A stretch of DNA of 39,597 bases from Desulfobacterales bacterium (GTDB lineage Bacteria > Desulfobacterota > DSM-4660 > Desulfatiglandales > Desulfatiglandaceae): contig JACNIU010000166.1 in the NCBI GenBank assembly GCA_014382905.1, positions 1,877-41,473 of the forward strand, written 5' to 3'. Position 1 is the stretch's first letter. The number at the start of each line of letters is the position of its first letter. The notes beneath the pieces are model-generated. The model was not told the origin of the DNA and ran no database searches. It saw only the letters and a list, made by a program, of their open reading frames with translations. This document shows positions 35,102 through 39,597 of the stretch, in pieces. Position numbers and translations under genes: made by a program.

Positions 35102-37627
35102 GTGGAGATGCAGCAGATCAGCAGTGAAAAGGCCAAAGGAATGAGTCCTGAAGCGCTTTTTAAAGCGCTGTCGTCAAGCAGTGACGGGCTGACGGTCGGG
35201 GAGGCCGGGAAACGTCTTGATCAGTATGGCCCGAACGCCTTGGAGGAAAAAAAAGAGCGCCCCCTCCTTAAGTTCTTAGGTTACTTCTGGGGACCGATCC
35301 CTTGGATGATCGAGGTGGCCCTGATCCTCTCCCTTATTGTAAAGCGTTGGGTGGACGCTGTGATCATCGGCGTGCTTTTGGTCTTCAACGCCGCCATCGG
35401 GTTCTGGGAGGAGCATAAGGCCTCCAACGCCCTGGCCGCCCTCAAGGCTGGATTGGCGCTGAAGGCCCGGGTCCTGCGGGGGGGGAAGTGGCAGGAGGTG
35501 GATGCCGCAGACCTGGTACCGGGAGATATTGTCCGGCTGCGGTTGGGAGAAATCATCCCCGCAGACGTCAAGCTCATTGAAGGAGAATACCTTAGCGTAG
35601 ACCAGTCTGCGTTGACAGGTGAATCGCTGCCGGTGAACAAGAAGGTGGGAGACATCGCCTATTCAGGATCGGCGGTCAAACAGGGGGAAATGGTGGCCCT
35701 GGTGACCGGGACCGGGGGCAATACCTTTTTTGGACGAACCGCTAAATTGGTGGGGGAAGCCGGGGCCGTATCCCACTTCCAGAAAGCGGTGATGCGGATT
35801 GGCGACTTCTTGATTTTTGTTGCTGTGGGCTTGAGTATCATCCTGATTGCCGTGGAGCTTCATCGCGGGGAACCGGTCCTTGAGCTTATCCAGTTCGTCC
35901 TGATCTTGGTGATCGCTTCGATTCCGGTGGCCATGCCCGCCGTGCTTTCCGTAACCATGGCGTTGGGGGCGCTGTCTCTCTCTAAAGAGAAGGCCATCGT
36001 CTCGCGTCTCCAGGCCATTGAGGAGATGGCAGGCGTTGACATCCTTTGCTCAGACAAGACAGGCACCCTTACGAAAAACGAGCTGACCTTGGGTGAGCCT
36101 GTTCTGTTTGGGGCAAAAGATGCCGAAGCGTTGATCTTAGCCGGCGCGCTTGCATCCAGGCCAGAGGATAAGGACGCAATCGACATGTCTGTTATCAACG
36201 GTCTCAAAGACAGGTCCCTTCTTGACAAATACAACCAGACGAAATTCATCCCTTTCGATCCGGTGGGGAAGCGCACCGAGGGTACGGTGACAGGCCCTGA
36301 CGGCCAGACAAGCAAATATACAAAAGGCGCACCGCAGGTGATCCTGGACCTGTGTGATGTGGATGGCGAGACCCGGACAAGGGCCGAAAAGGTCGTTAAT
36401 GATCTGGCGGCCAAGGGGTATCGCACGCTGGGGGTAGCGGGGTCCCGGGCAGACGGCGGCTGGCACTACCTGGGTATTTTGCCTCTGTTTGATCCCCCAC
36501 GGGATGATTCTGCCGAAACCATTGCCCAGGCCAAACAGCATGGGCTCAAAGTCCACATGATCACCGGCGACAATGTCGCCATTGCCTCGGAAATCTCCGG
36601 CCAGTTAGGTATGGGGACGCGTATCCAGGCGGCCACGGAGTTGTTTAAAAGCAACGTGGACCCGACCCACCTGTCCCCGGAAGCAGCCCAAAAAGTAGAA
36701 AACGCCGACGGATTTGCCCAGGTATTCCCGGAACATAAATACGGGATTGTCAAAGCGTTCCAGGATCGGGGACATTTGGTTGCCATGACCGGCGACGGCG
36801 TCAACGATGCCCCTGCCCTGAAACAGGCAGACACAGGCATTGCCGTATCGGGCGCCACGGATGCAGCCCGTGCCGCGGCTGCCCTGATACTGACCGCGCC
36901 GGGCCTGTCCGTTATCATCAAGGCGATCGAAGAGGCGCGCCAGATCTTTGAGCGGATGATGAGCTATACCATCTACCGCATCGCAATGACGATCGATATC
37001 ATGTTCTTTGTGGTATTGGCCGTGTTATCGTTCGATTTCACGCCCCTCACAGCGGTCATGATCATCATCCTGGCCCTGTTGGATGATATTCCGATCATGA
37101 CGATAGCCTATGACAACACCCGCATCGACCCCAAGCCGGTGCGCTGGCAGATGAGCCGCGTGCTTTCCGTCTCTTCGGTACTCGGCCTACTTGCCGTAGC
37201 TGAGACCTTTGGCCTGCTTCTCATCGGATGGGAGTGGCTCAAAAACCCCGAATGGCAGCAATGGATAGAGATCGACAAGCCCCATATCCAGACCATGCTC
37301 TTCCTGCAATTGGTCGCGGGCGGGCATCTCATGCTCTTCCTGACACGCACCAAGAAACTTTTTTTCATACCGCCGTTCCCTTCCCCTGCACTCTTCTGGG
37401 CCATCGTGGGCACCCAGATTTTCGCAGTGCTCATGTGTGCCTTGGGGTGGCTGGTTCCGCGCTTGCCATGGAGCCTGATCGGCCTGGTCTGGGTCTATAA
37501 CATCGTATGGATGTTCATTCAGGACGTTGTCAAAGTAGGGGTGTACTACCTGATAGAGGACCGGCCCATGCACAAACAGAGATATCTCAAGACCGTTAAT
37601 CAATCCTTGCATACCCATGGGTACTAA
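35102..37627 (+). CDS. Plasma-membrane-type proton-efflux P-type ATPase; GTG 35102 after AGGAGG preferred over track start 35060
   Basis: VDQSALTGESLPVNKKVGD, ILCSDKTGTLTKNEL, MTGDGVNDAPALKQADTGIAVSGATDAARAAA. Confidence 0.93.
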   Translation: MEMQQISSEKAKGMSPEALFKALSSSSDGLTVGEAGKRLDQYGPNALEEKKERPLLKFLGYFWGPIPWMIEVALILSLIVKRWVDAVIIGVLLVFNAAIGFWEEHKASNALAALKAGLALKARVLRGGKWQEVDAADLVPGDIVRLRLGEIIPADVKLIEGEYLSVDQSALTGESLPVNKKVGDIAYSGSAVKQGEMVALVTGTGGNTFFGRTAKLVGEAGAVSHFQKAVMRIGDFLIFVAVGLSIILIAVELHRGEPVLELIQFVLILVIASIPVAMPAVLSVTMALGALSLSKEKAIVSRLQAIEEMAGVDILCSDKTGTLTKNELTLGEPVLFGAKDAEALILAGALASRPEDKDAIDMSVINGLKDRSLLDKYNQTKFIPFDPVGKRTEGTVTGPDGQTSKYTKGAPQVILDLCDVDGETRTRAEKVVNDLAAKGYRTLGVAGSRADGGWHYLGILPLFDPPRDDSAETIAQAKQHGLKVHMITGDNVAIASEISGQLGMGTRIQAATELFKSNVDPTHLSPEAAQKVENADGFAQVFPEHKYGIVKAFQDRGHLVAMTGDGVNDAPALKQADTGIAVSGATDAARAAAALILTAPGLSVIIKAIEEARQIFERMMSYTIYRIAMTIDIMFFVVLAVLSFDFTPLTAVMIIILALLDDIPIMTIAYDNTRIDPKPVRWQMSRVLSVSSVLGLLAVAETFGLLLIGWEWLKNPEWQQWIEIDKPHIQTMLFLQLVAGGHLMLFLTRTKKLFFIPPFPSPALFWAIVGTQIFAVLMCALGWLVPRLPWSLIGLVWVYNIVWMFIQDVVKVGVYYLIEDRPMHKQRYLKTVNQSLHTHGY

Positions 37628-37661
37628 AGGGTCGGGGGGTAGGTGTTAAGGAGACAACCTT

Positions 37662-39101
37662 ATGAAACTGCCTTTAAAAAAGACCAAGATCGTCTGCACC
37701 ATCGGTCCGGCATGCCAGTCCAGAAAGATTTTGGAGCGGATGATCAAAAACGGGATGAACGTGGCACGCCTTAATTTTGCCCATGGCGATTTTGAAAGTC
37801 ACAGGGAATTGATATCAGATATCCGCGCCGCAGCAAAAAATGTCGGTGAGCGGGTGGCCATATTGGCCGATCTGCCCGGTCCCAAAATGCGGATCGGCCA
37901 TTTGGTCGAAGAGCCAATCGAACTGGAACGCAACCAGCCCTTCACACTTGTGCCCGGGGATATCGAAGGCAATTCAAAAGGTGTCTCAATAAGCTTTTCA
38001 GGGTTGCCCGGAGCTGTACGCCGGGGGAATATCATTTTTCTCAATGACGGACTTGTTCAGCTTAAAGTAAAAAAAATGAAAGGCGAAGAGGTGCACTGCA
38101 AGGTCTTGGTGGGAGGCCAGCTCCGTTCCTACAAGGGGGTCAACTTTCCCGGGATTGATCTCGGTATCAGTGCGTTTACGGATCGAGACCGGGAATGTCT
38201 CAACTTCGCTTTGGAGCAGGGAGTAGACGCGGTGGGCGAATCCTTTGTCCAGTGCCGGGCTGATATCGAGGCCGTGAGGAAGGCTGCGGCCAAGGCAGGA
38301 CACAACCCCTTTATTATCGCCAAGATCGAACGTTCCCAGGCCCTGAAAAATATCGATGACATCATCGATGCAGCCGATGGAATTATGGTCGCAAGGGGTG
38401 ACCTTGGCGTAGAAGTCCCGATCGAGGAAATTGCCGTCGTGCAAAAAACGCTTATCCGGAAGGCCAACCTGGTGGGAAAGCCGGTGATCACCGCCACCCA
38501 AATGCTCGAATCGATGGTCAACAACCGGCGCCCGACCCGTGCCGAAGTAACCGACGTGTCTAATGCGATCCTTGACGGCACAGATTGTGTCATGCTGTCC
38601 GAGGAATCGGCCTCGGGCGCGTATCCTGTTGAAGCCGTGGGGGTGATGGCCCGCATTGCCCGGGTCACCGAGGCACACCTGAGTGCCCTCCCGGTGCGCG
38701 AGGCCCTTACGGCCGCTGAGACACATGGCAACATAACCGTGGAGGACCTCATATCCATAAGTGTCCATGCCACCGTGAGACGCCTTACCCCTGCGGCCGT
38801 AATCACCCCGACCGAGACCGGAGCAACCGCCAGGCGTATCACCCGTTTCCGCCTCCCGGTCTGGATCGCCGGAGTGAGTGCCAATGAGTCCACATGCCAG
38901 AGACTTCAGTTCTCTTACGGGGTCTATCCTGTCCATGAACCGGAACTCCCTGATAACTGGGAAACCTACACCCGCGACGGGCTTGGGATGCTCGGCATCA
39001 ACAAGGGGCTCGTCATCCTCACACAGGGACCTTCTAAGGGTCGTGGGGGTGGCACCACCAACCGTATGGAGATCATCGATCTGGGTCGGCCGTCCGGGTA
39101 A
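37662..39101 (+). CDS. pyk: Pyruvate kinase
   Basis: KTKIVCTIGPACQS, NVARLNFAHGDFESH, DGIMVARGDLGVEVP, VITATQMLESMVNNRRPTRAEVTDVSNAILDGTDCVMLSEESASGAYP. Confidence 0.97.
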   Translation: MKLPLKKTKIVCTIGPACQSRKILERMIKNGMNVARLNFAHGDFESHRELISDIRAAAKNVGERVAILADLPGPKMRIGHLVEEPIELERNQPFTLVPGDIEGNSKGVSISFSGLPGAVRRGNIIFLNDGLVQLKVKKMKGEEVHCKVLVGGQLRSYKGVNFPGIDLGISAFTDRDRECLNFALEQGVDAVGESFVQCRADIEAVRKAAAKAGHNPFIIAKIERSQALKNIDDIIDAADGIMVARGDLGVEVPIEEIAVVQKTLIRKANLVGKPVITATQMLESMVNNRRPTRAEVTDVSNAILDGTDCVMLSEESASGAYPVEAVGVMARIARVTEAHLSALPVREALTAAETHGNITVEDLISISVHATVRRLTPAAVITPTETGATARRITRFRLPVWIAGVSANESTCQRLQFSYGVYPVHEPELPDNWETYTRDGLGMLGINKGLVILTQGPSKGRGGGTTNRMEIIDLGRPSG

Positions 39102-39208
39102 ACGACCGGTGAAAACCGGATCCGTGTTCAGGTTCTTCCTCATTTCCTGCAAGGCGTAATAACCCGTTAGCCTGCTGCAAAAGAAGGTTGTCAGGCCCAG
39201 GTGAGAGT

Positions 39209-39424
39209 ATGCAGCGATTTGCAGTGCTTCAACTTACAGGATGTGCCGGTTGCGAGGTATCCCTTCTCAACGCTGAGAAGTGGATCGATGAGTACCAGTT
39301 GGTCTACATGTCCCTCGTTACCTCAGCGTATACGGTGCCGGAAGTTGATGTCCTGTTGGTGAGCGGGAGCGTTCAAAGCGATGAAGACCTCTTTAGACTT
39401 CGCCGTGCCGTTGGACAAGGATGA
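39209..39424 (+). pseudogene. N-terminal fragment of a F420-non-reducing/Mvh-type [NiFe]-hydrogenase small subunit; stops abruptly
   Basis: MQRFAVLQLTGCAGCEVSLLNAEKWIDEYQLVYMSLVTSAYTVPEVDVLLVSGSVQSDEDLFRLRRA then frame break. Confidence 0.7.
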
Positions 39425-39597
39425 CACAGCGGTTCCCCATACTCCCGTGGACGGAAAAGGATATGGTTTAGTTGAGGCCCCACGTGGTTCCCTGATCCAC
39501 CGTTACCGTATTGAGAACGGTCTCATCGCAGAGGAAAAGTTCATCATTCCCACGGTGCACAACGTGTTGGCCATTGAAAGGGCCCTGCAGGTGGCGG
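39411..39597 (+). pseudogene. C-terminal region of a [NiFe]-hydrogenase large subunit, in a different frame, running off the window
   Basis: LDKDDTAVPHTPVDGKGYGLVEAPRGSLIHRYRIENGLIAEEKFIIPTVHNVLAIERALQVA read at frame 39411. Confidence 0.7.

Noticed and set aside
37998-39152. 384-aa minus-strand ORF
   Set aside because: Fully antisense to pyruvate kinase, low-complexity composition and no recognisable domain; codon-bias shadow ORF.
1-39597. CRISPR arrays, rRNA genes, phage or defence-system genes
   Set aside because: No regularly spaced direct repeats, no rRNA sequence and no recognisable defence or phage proteins were seen.

Overview
This 39.6-kb window looks like Desulfobacterota-type (delta-proteobacterial) chromosome, judged by gene content only. 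It carries a methylmalonyl-CoA mutase large subunit, a tRNA-Gly/tRNA-Cys pair, a DUF39 (homocysteine-biosynthesis) protein, and an LPS/sigma-54 block (kdsA-kdsC-lptC-lptA-lptB-rpoN-hpf-ptsN-PTS IIA(Man)-rimI). It also has gap-tpiA-secG, tRNA-Leu, several peptidases, MTA/SAH deaminase, DUF1015, TrmN6-like, DUF721, heptosyltransferase, cupin, a divergent pgk, a PurN-like formyltransferase, Hsp20, a Lon-like protease, a GH13 sucrose-phosphorylase-like enzyme, pgm, a P-type H+-ATPase, pyruvate kinase and the start of a hydrogenase locus. The strongest discovery is a gene missed by the ORF track. On the minus strand at 30759-31256 there is a peroxiredoxin-like protein with an in-frame UGA exactly at the expected catalytic Cys of the RGxWCPFC motif (RGYW-U-PFC). 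A SECIS-compatible hairpin lies just downstream, so this is a probable selenoprotein. Other notable signals are two ~223-bp elements with 33-bp perfect terminal inverted repeats (21544-21766 and 24585-24808), whose interiors are inverted relative to a conserved outer flank and whose arms differ by one covarying base pair. There is also a separate MITE with a 5-bp target-site duplication (12959-13133), a flavoprotein-reductase ORF with two apparent in-frame internal deletions, an out-of-frame hydrogenase small/large subunit junction at the right edge, and degenerate heptameric repeats. All calls come from reading the sequence; no database searches were run.
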